A DNA stretch of 64,000 nucleotides from contig JAQOOI010000058.1 of assembly GCA_028554645.1 (NCBI GenBank), forward strand, positions 496,001-560,000, given 5' to 3'. Positions 33,088 to 45,895 of this stretch are shown here, piece after piece. The notes beneath the pieces were generated by a model. That model was not told the origin of the DNA. It saw only the letters and a program-made list of their open reading frames with translations, and did no database searches. Position 1 is the stretch's first letter. Every line of letters starts with the position of its first letter. The DNA comes from Omphalotus guepiniiformis. Taxonomy: Eukaryota > Basidiomycota > Agaricomycetes > Agaricales > Omphalotaceae. The position numbers and the translations under genes were made by a program.

Positions 33088-34662
33088 CTAATACAGGTGT
33101 CTCACACCAGAAAGAAAATCGTCGTAGCACAAGTTAGGTCCCGACAACACAACATTCAATCCCATCTTGCGAAAGCCTAGAAGTTCATTGTAAATGCCTC
33201 TGGGGATTTCGTGGTGCATCACACGAAGTCTAATAGATCGAAGGGAGCTGCTCGCCGCCTGTTGCGATGGTTCGCCACTTCCACAGCGGGATGTGATCAT
33301 CTTCACATAGGCAGCAGCATCGAAGGACTTGGCATGAACTGCAAGGTCTAGCGTTTCAAGTCTCGGTAAGAGAGTTTTCGAGATGCGTTTCTCTCCAGCA
33401 TATTCTGCATCACGCTGAACGCAAAGACTTCGAAGGAAAAATGAGGTTATAATCTCTAAATCGTAAGTCGTCCGCTCTTGTTCGTGTATAGTCAACTCCA
33501 AGAGTGTAGGGAGGAGTTCGAGAGACCTAATAGCTGCTCGTGGCGTCAGTATAATCCGTTCTAGCCGCAGCGAAATAAGAGAACATCGTGAGCGGGTGAT
33601 GAACGAAGTGAAAGCTTGCTCAGGCCATTCCCTGTCGATTGAGGACAGCCTCGGACCAAATTTGATGGTGAGAGAGGTGAGAGAGGGCAGAGTCAGTGAA
33701 GAGAGGAGTTGATACAGGCCTCTTCGCTTTGTTACGACCCAGTTATCGCAAAGCTCAATACACAGCGAGCGAAGAGCTGAGGTTTGAGGCGCAACGGGCG
33801 AGGGTCCCATAAGATCGTACTGCTCCAAGTTAACATAGGACAATGAAACAAGTTGAGGACACCATTCAACGGTGTCAGTTATTCCAGCGAGTCCCTGGGG
33901 ACCGATATCGAGCTTTAGATGACGAATCTGCCCCCAGGGAAATTCACCAACCCGTGAATTAATGTACTCGAGGTCTTTGTTGTTGGAATCGACGAATGCA
34001 TTCAAGGTCAATGAATAAAGTCGAGGTGCTGCCTTGAAAATATTCAACTCTGGAGTGGCATCCGAGCCGATTGAATGAATTATTTGCAAGTCCTCTAACA
34101 AAGGAAGATATTGAATTGCTGACAAGCTTGGATAGCTGATTAGCGCCAGGGAGCCCGTTGATATACGAAGATTCCGCCACCGGTGGGACTGTCCAATGAG
34201 GACATCCATCAGGTCATGCTCGCCCTCCTCGCCGATCCACATTTCGATATCCAAGCTCAAGGGATACTGCTTTGATTGTTTAAGGTATCGGAACACGGGA
34301 GGTATTATCCTGTCCCAGCCATCCTCTGTGGTGTTGAGATTCAGCGAGATATCAGCCCAGAGCTGCGGCGCGTCGAAGATTATTGCACGCCAGTACGAGC
34401 ACACCGAGCTCAACACCAATGTAGACACCTCTGATTTCTGATAAGCCGAGGAAAAGAAGTTACGATCGCAGGCCATTTCGAAGATGAGATTAAAGATCTC
34501 GACAGGAAGATGGTGGATATGTATACCCATTGCAGGATAGGAACAGGATCGAATGACTCGTGCATTATCATGGGCAGCACGTCTTTTTGCGCCCACTGTG
34601 AGATTGAACTTCTTTGTTTGACTCAAGGCAACGGCGATAAAATCAGTTTGCAAATCCGCCAT
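33088..34662 (-). CDS. F-box protein with leucine-rich C-terminus
   Basis: Single-exon gene of 524 residues. The F-box-like motif is at about residues 45-100: IHIHHLPVEIFNLIFEMACD, then LVLSSVCSYWRAIIFDAPQLW, the pattern found in the large agaricomycete F-box family. After it come irregular leucine-rich segments (LPLLEDLQIIHSIGS, LPSLTSLTIKFGPRLSS, LELLPTLLELTIHEQ) that would bind the substrate. F-box proteins recruit substrates to SCF ubiquitin ligases through Skp1. The specific target is unknown. An in-frame inner ATG (MGIHIHHLP) just before the F-box is an alternative start. The gene is divergent from the BTB/CAP-Gly gene and shares a promoter region of about 440 bases with it. Confidence 0.85.
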   Translation of the reverse strand: MADLQTDFIAVALSQTKKFNLTVGAKRRAAHDNARVIRSCSYPAMGIHIHHLPVEIFNLIFEMACDRNFFSSAYQKSEVSTLVLSSVCSYWRAIIFDAPQLWADISLNLNTTEDGWDRIIPPVFRYLKQSKQYPLSLDIEMWIGEEGEHDLMDVLIGQSHRWRNLRISTGSLALISYPSLSAIQYLPLLEDLQIIHSIGSDATPELNIFKAAPRLYSLTLNAFVDSNNKDLEYINSRVGEFPWGQIRHLKLDIGPQGLAGITDTVEWCPQLVSLSYVNLEQYDLMGPSPVAPQTSALRSLCIELCDNWVVTKRRGLYQLLSSLTLPSLTSLTIKFGPRLSSIDREWPEQAFTSFITRSRCSLISLRLERIILTPRAAIRSLELLPTLLELTIHEQERTTYDLEIITSFFLRSLCVQRDAEYAGEKRISKTLLPRLETLDLAVHAKSFDAAAYVKMITSRCGSGEPSQQAASSSLRSIRLRVMHHEIPRGIYNELLGFRKMGLNVVLSGPNLCYDDFLSGVRHLY

Positions 34663-35104
34663 GGTGCCCTATATTTATGGAGAGTTTCCGTAACAGCTAC
34701 CACGAAGCTGTGCCTCTCAAGCCACCTGGTGTTGTTGTGTGGCGAGAAAAATTAATTTGAAGCCTAAGCAGAAATATAAGTACACAGATGGAGAAGAATG
34801 CAAGTCAAGTAGAGATACACGCGTTTTAATTCAAGGAATAGACGTCGCACACTAACCGAAGGAATAAGAAGTAATGAGAGGCGAGGACAAGGCGAGGGAC
34901 GCGTAGGTTGGCGTTTTATTTGAAGGCGTTGTAGAGGCATGTGCTTTCTTATGTAATCAAGTTCCACCCTAACTTTGGGTTTCATTTCTTATCGACAACG
35001 ACAACGACAACGAAGCTGCCCGCTCAACAGGCCCTTTCGAGGCACTCAAGACCATATACCCAAGCCTCCGGCCTCAAAATTTATACATTTGAAGGATATA
35101 ACAG
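34663..35104. promoter_or_regulatory. Divergent promoter region, F-box and BTB/CAP-Gly genes
   Basis: Only about 440 bases separate the two start codons, so the promoters must share this space. No clear TATA box or operator could be singled out. A short CGACAA repeat lies near 34994-35012. Confidence 0.4.
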
Positions 35105-38100
35105 ATGGCTGGTCTTACGACAACCTCGACTACGTCGGCTCCCTCTGCACCGTCATTGCAGGAATCAATGACACGGTCGACGGAAGCTTGGCAGACAGAC
35201 CTGGCAGGATTGTTTAGGAACGCGAAGGAAAGATTTCCGGACGTTGTTTGGGAAGTAGGTGACCCTAACGAGGGCGATCAAGTTGAAGAAATTTGGGGCC
35301 ATAAAGGTGAGAACATATTTTTCAACTTTCAACAAACAAACATGTAGGGGTACTTTGGCGCTGGAGACATCTTTTGATGCTTTTCGCGTGCAGTTGAATG
35401 AGCTTTGGGCTCTTGATGGACGTATTTGAGAGTTAGCAGCACTGACTGCAGACCACCTTGTGCCGCAATCTCCGTTGCGTGCCTATATGATATCACGGAA
35501 TCAAAACGGAAATGTCATTGCAATATTGGTCTTCCTCTGCGTCTATACCGGAATGTGAAAAGGCTTCAGTCATGACTAACTTTTCGTCCTTTGAACAGCT
35601 ATCGTTTACGCTCGCGCTCCGCCTTCGTTTCAATCACGCTACTTCCAGTTCCGACCTAGCGTTGTATCCCCGTCTCAATCGCCCATTCCGAACGGAACCA
35701 CATCTGCATTATCTCTGAGTCTGGGATTGGACATCCCTTCTCTTTCTGCATTCAATCACAATACAGGCGGATCTCGTACACCTTCTCCATTTCGTAGCGG
35801 AGCTGTCTCTCCCGTGCCATCGACGAATGTCAATGGCCTTCTCCGGCTCCACACTGCAATTACGCCGGCTTTGTTCTCAAACGAGCTCGAGTATCTCTAC
35901 ACCGGACAAGGCTTTGGAGAGGCTTTCGAATTTTTATTCGATTCCAGTGACACGCCTCGCCAAATGGACGAGGAAGGCTTCGATGCTCAGGAGCTCAGGA
36001 TTGACAAGTTACGAAAGGACCTTGTCTTTATGTGGAGATCGCGATTGTACAGTGACGTGCGGATATCGCTCACAGGCAACTTCTCCAGTAGTGGGAACAA
36101 AGACCACGAGAATGCCACCGCCATCTTCAGCACACATAGATTCATACTTGTTTCTCGATCCGCGTATTTCCGCGATATATTTCTTCCAAGTCCTCTGAAG
36201 TCCAAATCTTTGTCTTCCTCAGTAGTCTCAACAAACGGCGGCGAGCCACCCATGATAACCCTTCCGTGTCCTCCCTTCACTCCTGCCTCATTGCATTTCA
36301 CACTCGGGTATCTCTATACCGGTACTCTCGCCTTCTCCCATCGGACGTACGATTTAACCACGGCCTTTCACATCATGCTTTCCTCATTACCGCAGCACCT
36401 CAATCTCCCTCATCTAAAGGAGGAAATACGTGCGCGGATAGTGATGGAATTATGCCACGGCTTATTCCACGCCTTCTTAGAGTTTGGGGAATACGAGGCG
36501 CTTACAAAAGGCCGATGGGGTTTGGGTGGCGCTTCTGCGAAAAATAGTCGAGGAGGCGGTGCGGGTGGTTGTCGATGCCGTCAATGTGCACGAAGAGCAC
36601 CTCGTGTGCTAGAGTTTGCGGTGCGAGATGATGTAAAAGACCCATATTTAGATCGAGGCGCCCGACGAGCGTTAGTTGGACTATTTGGGGAGGGTTGGGT
36701 TACTCAGGAATGGACTTCGCTGTCACAAAAGTTACGTGACTCAATCATCAAGGGTCTGAAGAAGCGGACGACACCAGAAAATGTCTGGGCGATGCTTTTC
36801 GCTGCCGAAGGTGCTTTAGCAGGACGATTAAACAAGAACAGAGAGAAGGTTGCCGACAGGAGTCCGTATCTCAGAGACAAGGAGCCTGGCTCTGACTCGT
36901 GGACTGAAATTGTGCGTGCCGACTTGCACCGTGGCCGAGATGGGATCGATGAGTGTCTCGCTGACCGGGTGGTAGAGTGTTTCTCTCCTCCGCCTGGACT
37001 CTATCCGTCGCTTGCTGCTTCGCCGGAGGATCTCGACAATGGGAACGCTGATGCTAAAGCAAAGGAGAAGGCTGGCCAGTCAGATATTCAAACCGAATGG
37101 CATGACATCCTTCTCCGCGCCGCTCTTTCTACTGAATCTTCTATGCATCCTTCTCCTCAGTCTCATTCTCATTATCTATCTATGGGCTCTTCCATTCAGA
37201 CAGAAGAGCCTTTGCCTTTGAGCGCGACGTCAACCTATGAAGATAGTCACAATCTCGCCTTGATTCTCGCTTCCCTTATGCGGGGCTTGCGTCCCTCGAA
37301 CGCACCTCTCGTCTATCAGACGCTGCTTTCGAACGTCCTTCTACTTCCGGCAGCTTCGTCTGACCCCAACACGTCCATGTCTATATACGGCGATGAATAT
37401 CCGTCGTCATCAATGCTGCTACCTGCAACAAGCCATGTCAGAGTACAAGTTGAAGAGAAGAGGATGGATGTGCTGAGCTGGATTCGATCAAGATGGAAGA
37501 GTGTCAGGGACGCAGGTGGATTTTCAGATGAAAGAATGGAGGGCTGGGCCATCAAGGAAATTGGAGATTGTAGGTTTTTACCTTTGGATCTTTTACCAGT
37601 CTTGCTTTTGGTCTCCTATTCATTTTTCCCAACTCGTTTTGATACTTCAATTTCCTACCTCCCGTTCTTTTCCTGATGTGCGTTCTCTCCGATTTCTGAG
37701 CTCATGCCTCTTTTACCAGACATTGAAGTCCCCACGGACGAACTCCTAATGCCTCCTTCATCATCTCCTGGACTGTCACGTACTACTTCGCCCACCTCCA
37801 AACTCAGAGTACGCAACGAAACGGACAGTGCCTCCATCCATTCTACACATTCGGTTTCCCCGTCAATAAGAGTGTCCCTCCTCTCCCGCAATTTGCCTCA
37901 AAAGGCTTTGGCTGGTACTGTTTTGAAATCGAGTGCAAGTTCAATCAGAAGCGCGAGGACCGGAGGTAGTGTAAAAAGTGGTGTCAGTGTCGGAACTGTG
38001 AGCACCACTAGAAGAAAGCTTGAGAAAGCACCGTTGCTTGGAGAGAGACCCGACTCTAAACTTACACCCGCCGGGTCCGTTAGTGAAAGTGTCGGTGGAA

Positions 38101-39764
38101 TGGGTCTCCCTGCAATAGTGATGGAAAGTGATCACGAAGATGATGATACCGAACAACCTGAGGATGGCGATGGCGATGTAGATATGGCCGGTCCATCGTC
38201 CTCAGATGCTGTGTCCGCGCCTACATCCGCGCCTACATCAACTGCAACCTCTCCTTCACCTACCCCCTCTCAATCCAGTTCTCTGACACCTTCTCTAATA
38301 CCAAAGAGACCGCCGTTCACCACGTCGATGAAGTCAACACCTTCCCCACCCAATCGGCGCGTAGTATCGAGGTCAAGTACAGCTAGTACCACCAGTACCA
38401 CTAGTTCTATCTCTCCGAGGGCTGCGCGCACCTCCCTTGCGGTTCCCAGACCACGTTCGGTTGCCTCCACACGGTCAACGCGATCCACGGCTTCTACTAC
38501 ATCCACCGTCAGGCGTGCTGCCGCGGGACTCAATAAGCCACCTCCTCTACCGAGGCCGATTAGCTCGAGTACGAGTGGGACGAGCGTCGGTAGCTCGACT
38601 ACAAGCGCCTCAGGTACAAGTGATTTCCATACTGCACCTAGCACGTCTACTCCAAGGCAGAGGACGATTAGTGCTACATCAACGGGAAGCGTGCGGAGCA
38701 CGAGAAGTACAGCGACAACGAGGAGCACCACTGCAGTCGCTGGTGCCAGCCCCGGAAAACGTATTGTTTCTGGAGTGGCTGCCAAGCGACCTCCTTCCAT
38801 AGCCAGCTCCGTGCGAAGTGTGAGCAGCGGGAAGAAGCCTATTTCCTCCTTGCCCGCTACCAGGAAGCCCTCGGCATCGTCGATATCTGCATCTATCAAG
38901 AGCAAAGCTTCTAGTGTAAAGACTCCTCCGGTACCTCCGCTTTCCAAGGAGTCTACTGACGCACAGCACAAGAAGACTGAAAGTACACTCAGCAGTGCCT
39001 CTAACGCCTCTGTCAAGACCTTGCGGAAGAAAGGCTCAAGCGATACCATTACTGGGAAGCGGACCCCTAAGGCCGCCGTTTCTACACTGAATTCCGCATC
39101 ATCTTCTTCGAAACCTTCGTCAAAGCCTTCTTCTAAGACGTCTAGTACTGCTGACGATGCAGGCCCGACTTATCCGTCTCATCTTGGCGCTACTCTCGAG
39201 ATTGGTATTCCTTGCATCATTTCTTCGAAGCGAAAAAGATTCAAAGCACTCGCGAGGTACATCGGAGAAGTGGAAGGCGAGTTGGGACCATGGGTTGGTG
39301 TTGAGGTGCCTATTGGTGAAGGGTCAGGGCTTGATCGAAGTGGAGATGTGGTTATGGGCAATAACTCTTCCGCTGGCGGACCGAACCCGGAAGACCGTCA
39401 GTGGAACGACGGGAGCTGGGGTGGTATACGATACTTTGAGATTGGTGGTTCGAATGGTGGAGGCGGTGGGTCCGAGTGGGGAGACGGTGCATATGGTGAT
39501 GATTCGGGAGCTAGTAGGAGAAGAAAACTTGCTGCACACCATGCTAATGGTTATGGGAAGGGAACGAAGAGGCGTGGGGATCAATGGAGTGGTGATTCCG
39601 GAATGAGTGGGTACGGGAAAGGGACTAAGAGAATGAGGATGGGGAGAAGCTCGAGTCCGTCTACAAGTGACAGTGGTACTGGGGGAATGGTGGAGTCAAG
39701 AGGGTTGTTCGTCAGGCCCCAGCAGGTTCTATATGTGGTGGATGCGATTGATGAAGATCTATGA
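35105..39764 (+). CDS. BTB/POZ and CAP-Gly domain protein
   Basis: Three exons: 35105-35306, 35599-37569 and 37720-39764, giving 1405 residues. The BTB-like region is split. A first piece reads VEEIWGHKAIVYARAPPSFQ (about 62-81). A second (about 210-330) reads SRLYSDVRISLTG, then FSTHRFILVSRSAYFRDIF and LHFTLGYLYTGTLAF. A Cys-rich patch CRCRQCARRAPRVLEF follows. The middle (about 730-1200) is a very long Ser/Thr-rich disordered stretch. The C-terminus is a CAP-Gly domain: GPWVGVEVPIG, WNDGSWGGIRYFEI, then RGLFVRPQQV. About 65 extra residues lie between the last two motifs. CAP-Gly domains bind EEY/F tails of tubulin and +TIP proteins, and BTB domains dimerise or bind Cullin-3. The combination suggests a microtubule-associated adaptor, by inference only. 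The first intron is long for this genome (292 bases). Confidence 0.82.
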
Positions 39765-41155
39765 AGCAAGAGAGGCAATTGTCTCATTCCCTTTTTCCCC
39801 TCTGATTGCTATCGATAAAAGCATTGTCTTTGTGCCGTACTTACCTACTCCTTCTATGCTGTCTTTCTCGGTTTTCACTTCATCAACAGGACACACATTG
39901 ATACTCGATATACCAGCTCACACTCATTCACCTTTTATTTGCAATTCTTCTTCCCTGACATGACCCACTTTATGATTTTTTTTTTTTTTTTGCGTTTTAA
40001 TTTGCTTTCTCATTTCCATGTTTCTGTCTTTTCCAATCTCATTGTGTCTTTTGGTGTTTCTTTCTTTCTTCTGTACTTCCCCGATGTTATTGGCTCCATC
40101 CAAGCGCTCAGGCCGCAATATATACACTCATTCAATTATTTTCCCCCCCATAACCTATTTACTGTCGGGACCCTTTGCATCTTTAGTTTCTTTCGGTCTT
40201 TGGTGCTATTGGTTTCAGATTTGAAGTACAGTCCTTATAATCCATAATCTTCTAATTGCACCCTGCAAGCTTGTGGAGAATGTTAGGGGCAATTTGTCAC
40301 CTTCAGACTGACTCTCTGTACAACACATGTGTTGCACAGTGAAACAAGTATATGAACCTGCACTCCAGCGCGACAGCCACAGCATCTTAAGATGATACAG
40401 TGATATGGGGAATTTATGTACAAGTCAGCGGCCCAATGCTGGATATACATGGTCTGACCAATGATCTAGTTTGGGCGGCTCATTTGTCGCTCAGAGTTTA
40501 AGGGAACCGGTGTCACAACTTGAGAGTCATCAGCAAGCCTCCCAAGAGAAATTTATATTTGCGGTAACTACATTGAGCAGTACTCTTCAGGAGGTATGAG
40601 CCGTGCTGAGAGTAATTAGCATAATACCAGCTGAGTTCTCGCCCCGTTCTCGCCTCCAGATAGCCCAGGGTTTGATCCTGTTTGATCATACTTCATCTCC
40701 GTGCATTGAACTTTATGCATGTAAATGATACAGCCCAGACTTACGGTGCCGCTTTAACAGCAGTATTGAAATATTTGAATGCGATGTTTTGCTTTCACTT
40801 TTCAGGTTTACAGAGATTTGTGCTTAACCGGAGGAGGCGCCATGAGCGCTTCTGGTGGTAATTCCCTTCGCCGATCCTTGCTCAAAGAAAAAAGATGGAT
40901 GGAAGTACGGTTGCTTACACCTGCTTGGATTACAAACCGCGTGCCCCGAATCTTCGGCAAACCTCGGCATGAAATGAGCTTCAGTTGATCTGCAGGCTGA
41001 GGTTGACGAATGGAAATATACAGGAGATCGGAGATAAACCTGCTCATCCAAGTGGCAAAAAAGCTTACGATCAATTGGTCTGTCTAGATATTCATATCTT
41101 CCTGATTCTTTCTGAAGCATAGTAAATTGCTCTTGCTTGATTCGACCTGCGGTGA
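39765..41155. other. Intergenic region with poly-T tract
   Basis: About 1.4 kb without a supported gene. It contains a run of 16 T at 39976-39991. Small open frames on both strands (for example 40779-40988) show no coding signature. Confidence 0.5.
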
Positions 41156-44100
41156 ATGCCAGTAGACGCTTCGAAGCAGCCCAAGAGGCGGGCAGAGAAA
41201 CATTTCACTCACGAAGAGCTTAAGGTTATCCAGCAGAAGAGACTTCGCGGTATGCCTTGTTGCACTTTCTTGCTTGAGGATTCGCTATTGACTTGCGTGT
41301 ATCGTTCGAATCGCCCTGTTAGGAGAACTTTCATGCGCTGAATGTCGACGTCTTAAACTTCGTTGCGATAAGCAAGTCCCTTGCAGTACATGCTTGCGTC
41401 GAGGATGTGGATCCATATGCCCATCAGGGACCTTGGAAGCGGGCGCTGGAACCAGGTATATACCACTTGTGTCTAGAGGTGTGAGCAGGAACTTCATCAC
41501 TTTTAGATTTGTTATGGCGTCGACGAACCAATTACACACTAAGATATCAATAATGTCTGCGCGAATCCGAGCACTTGAAGATTCCTTGGCGATTTTGCAA
41601 TCCACTGTGTCGACAGAAAAGCACCCTATGCTCGAAGAACATTTGTTGAAGATCAAGTTCACCTCAGATATTCCTGCAGCTTCAGGTGAAGAGCATGTTG
41701 TTGGGGAGATGGCCATGGAGAACGGTACATCCAACAGCTCAACAAGTGACAGTAACGCAGATATGTCCGCCTTGGATGACTTTGGAAGCTTGACGCTGGG
41801 AGAGAACGGAGAAATAACATATTTTGGTCGGTCGGCAGGGAATGAAACGCTTCTGGTGAGAATTCTGTTCAAGAGCGTTTTCAAGGAGCAATGTCTAAAA
41901 TCGTCTTATGTCTTCTCATATTAAGGTTGCACAAGAAGATCTTTTGGATTTCTACAACGATGCAGAATCAGATTGCAACGAGAAAGAGGATGACGGTTTC
42001 ATGAGCATGATGACTGTTCATCCCCGAGATGGCGTCGGACATCCGACCGATGTCACCGGGCGTAATACTTGGTATTCTGAGCAACTCGAATCTACTGCAA
42101 CAAGCACTAGCCCACAAACAACGAATCAGTCGTCCGAATCAATTCGGCTTGCGTCTGCAGATCCACTTGAGCAACCGAGCTCGGTTCTCCCTGAGCTGTT
42201 CGACTTACCTTTGGGTGAAGCTCGGAGTCTTTACAATTCGACGGAATTGACAGTTCCTTATCTCGTTAAACACCTTCCATCATACGAACGCGCTCAAGCT
42301 CTAGCTCAGTCATATCTTGATTATGGCTCAGTGTTTTTCAGGCCCATCACGAAAGTCGAGCTTCTGGATATAATTCTTCCGCGAAGTTACTCCTTTCTCA
42401 CAAAGTCTACAGGCCCGAATTCCGTTCCTGTTCAAACAAATCACGCTGCAGACAATCCGGAGGAACCAGTACTAAATGGTCCTTCACCTCATGCTTTGGC
42501 TGGCTTGTTCTTCATCTTCGCGCTAGGTTCCTTCTTTGATCTGTCTCTACCTGCGCCTTCGCACGAAACGGAGGCTGAACTGTGGTTTCAGCTCGGGAGA
42601 AGGGCTCTAGTCAGTCGAAGTGGAGTCGCAGTGTCTGAAAACCCTCACCCTAAAACAGATGTCGATTCAAATACAATAGGTGATGCCGTTCCATCCCATC
42701 AACAGCCTTCAGAGGCCATGCACACGGCTTCAGCCAGCTTCACTGTCCCCCCATCTGCGATAGATGAAACAATTGGAGCGTTAGGACTTATGGCGAACTA
42801 TATCAGCATGGCACATAAGAAATATTCTCGAGACAGTGCGTGGTGTATCCTCAGCATGGCAGCGAAACTTGCGCAATCTGCTGGCTTGCGTCAGTGTTTT
42901 CTATACATGATTCGACTATCTGTGGATTCTGATGCTTATTTTTATGTAGACCTTGATCCTTTGAGATGGGGTCTCGATCCAACAATTGTGCAAAGAAGAC
43001 GAAGATTGTTTTGGGAGCTATTCCAAGCTGATATGGGAAATGTGCGTGTGCCACAACAGGTCTTCAATGCGTATGTTTAAACTAACAAGCTATTTTCGAC
43101 TCGAAGAGTCTTGCGTTGGGGAGGCCACCTTGTACGCCCCTCGCCTTTGTAGATTGTCAATTTCCGAACGACGAAGAGTCATCATTGGACGATAAGGGAA
43201 ATGTGATGAAGGGATGTGAGTGTATGAAGATCTCTTCTTTTGTATTAATCTTGATTCTGATTCTGCGACATGGCCAGTATGTCAGATGAAGTATCAGTTT
43301 GCGAAGGATGCCTACATGCCCATTGCCAATTCCATCCTGACCGTTAAGCTGCCGAGCTATACAGCTGTCATGGATTTGGACAAACAGGTCAGTCTCCCGA
43401 ACCTGAGCCGTGGCGATTTCTTCATGTAGCCACCCTAGATTCGCCAAATCCCAATTCCTTCATGGTTTAAACCTGTGGTGACAATAGATAGCGAAGGCGA
43501 AGAAGTTTTTCATGATGGCCGTCAGGGCCTGCGTGATTTCTTCGGCAGTCAACATATGAATGCATGTGCGCGTTCTCTGCCACGATATGTTGCTTAAAGT
43601 TACACTAACGGGAGTATTTAGCGCTTGTCTATCTACACCGCTCGTTCTTCGCCCATGCAATACTCACACATCCGGCAGACCCTCTATCTTCGCCATTCGC
43701 ATCATCTTTCCTCACCGCCTATCGGTCATCAAGCGAAATGATCAAATCTGCTCTCAACCTGTACAGTCGAAACCCTGAGATCTTTAGTCGAGTGTGGTTT
43801 ATGACTTATCATGTGTTCAGTGCAGCGGTGAGTGTCTTTATACTATATGTAAGTGGCAGTCGATTGATGGTGACCTGTTAGCTGGTCGTCGGGTCTGTTG
43901 TTCGGCGTTGTCCCAGTTCAACTATCGCGCCTAGCGCGCTAATGGATCTTAGTATGGCGGTCGACCTTTATGCAAAGCACGCACACATGTCCCGTCGACA
44001 TCAAGTGGCTTTCGTGCGTATCTTCTGTATATTACCACACCAAGTTAATATTAATGGTCGCTATCAGTTCATTCTCAAAAAACTCAAGACGAGAGCTGCT

Positions 44101-45389
44101 CGGCTGTATGCCGATTTCCTTGCGAGCAAAGGTCTGATCGGAAATGCTGCTACGGTTGGGCAGCCTGAGGATGCGAGTCTGAGCTCGAAAGATAGCATAT
44201 CGGAATTTGAAGAAGGCATGCAAATGTTCGCAGGCAAAACCAAGGTCCTGACCAAGAAGAAGAAGACAAAGGATTCAAATCGCGCTCAAAGTGATAGCGG
44301 TAGTGCGCCGTCGTCCGTCGCCGACACCCCGTCCCCGCAGTCGGACGGAGGGTCAGGTGTACATCCCTCCGTGTCCTCAACAAACTCTTTCCCTCCTCTC
44401 CATACTGATGGCTCGACTACAATCGCAGATTATGGTCGGCCCAACGTCGATGTGCCTATGGACTTCAACCTGGGCCCTGATTTCAACTTTGACACGGAGT
44501 TGGGTTTCGGGATGGATAGTGGTGTCGGGATAGTGATGAACATGGCTCTCGAGGATATAAACATGGAGAACAATTCTGGAGGAACTCAAGTTGCTGGTAC
44601 ATTCGGTGGATTCTCTCATTCTGATGTGCCCTCTTCGTTCATGGGGTATTCGGGTAGTAATGACATGAAGGCAGCACCAGGAGCGGGTCATGGTGCTGTA
44701 GACCCTTTCTCTTCTGTATTCCCGCAGACGGCTTCCGCACAAGCTGCTATGCTGTATGGTATGGGGCCAAATGTTGCCCAAATGCCCTTCTATGCGCATG
44801 TACCGTTTTCAACTCAACATTCGAATCCGGGCAATATTGATGCTGGCACTGCTCCCCGTACTGGTTCGACAGTCTCCCCTCCAGTAGCGTTTACGAGCTC
44901 ACAGACGGATAATACGGAGCTGCAGGCATTATTCATGGAGTATCTTGCCCATAATCAGTCTCCTACAATTCCCTCGTCTGCCTCAGCCTTTGACAACTAT
45001 GCGATGAGCGTCAATCAGGGTATAACTGGTGTGCCTTCGATGGGTCACCCGGACTTTTCTCCGTCACCAATGTTTTCACCGACTTCCCAGCCTATTGCTG
45101 CAAATTTTGCACAGCAGCAGCATCAGAAACAACCTGGCTGCCCATGGCAACTTCAGGGTACATCTGTTGATATGCAAAATCTCTCGGCCCTGGGAACAAG
45201 TACTGGTACCTCGCTCGATGGTCCGGATCCTACAGTTAGTAATTATGAGAATCTTTTCAAGCTAATGGGATTAGGTATGAGTTCGACTTCTTGCTACCGC
45301 GCCGGAATGGAAGTTGACATTCGTTTTCAAGATCAAACACAAACATAGCTACGGACGGAGCGATGAGCACTGAGGGAAGATTCATTTAG
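41156..45389 (+). CDS. Zn2Cys6 fungal transcription factor
   Basis: DNA-binding regulator with an N-terminal zinc binuclear cluster and a central fungal-specific transcription factor domain. Twelve exons: 41156-41249, 41323-41455, 41507-41855, 41926-42889, 42950-43070, 43109-43215, 43278-43387, 43439-43565, 43622-43827, 43882-44013, 44068-45274 and 45349-45389. They total 1196 residues with all phases consistent. The cluster reads CAECRRLKLRCDKQVPCSTC, then a fifth and sixth cysteine in LRRGCGSICP (about residues 35-62). A coiled-coil linker (SARIRALEDSLAILQ) follows. The middle-domain signature is HLDPLRWGLDPTIVQRRRRL then FWELF, and ALALGRPPCTP then FVDCQFP. The tail after about residue 800 is Gln/Ser/Met-rich, like an activation region. 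Two introns (42890-42949 and 44014-44067) are multiples of three without stops. If the last intron is not removed the protein ends at 45348 with a different tail. Target genes are unknown. Confidence 0.85.
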
Positions 45390-45895
45390 ATATTGATATC
45401 GAATCTTGAAGCTTGAAGAACAAAATAGTCCGTTTGTAAAGTATACAATGTAAGTTCACTAACCTGTCTTTATATACTCGGCTTTCTGCTTCCTTTGTAA
45501 TTCTATGTATCACTGTACAGATAATTGTTGTCGCCTCTGTTTTCCTCGAAGTCGTCCCGTGCATGTATGCTTTGGGAGACGTACCTGTCACTGAGTGGCG
45601 AGCTAAACAGTGAATTGATTGTTGATCGCTACTCTCTATTACATTCCATCATGCACAGTCTCTCCATCGCCAAATGTATGAACATACTGGGTCCTACCCT
45701 CTGTATGAGGCCTTCAAGCTGCGGTCCCGGCGGGCTGGTTATGGCGTGACATAATATGTAATATGTCTTTCCTGAACCCTATATTATTAGACTATCCGAG
45801 TCTCATTGCAAACATCTGTTAGCGTTGTCCTAAACGCCTTCAACATTTGCGCCTTTCCTTCTCTTCATTTTCTGCCTAGTTGCATTGAAATTGGA
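45390..45895. other. Intergenic region
   Basis: Between the transcription factor and the zinc transporter, both plus strand. Nothing distinct seen. Confidence 0.45.

Noticed and set aside
38270..39049. 259-residue reverse open frame inside the BTB/CAP-Gly gene
   Set aside because: Antisense of the Ser/Thr-rich linker. Its Leu/Val-rich product is a composition artefact.
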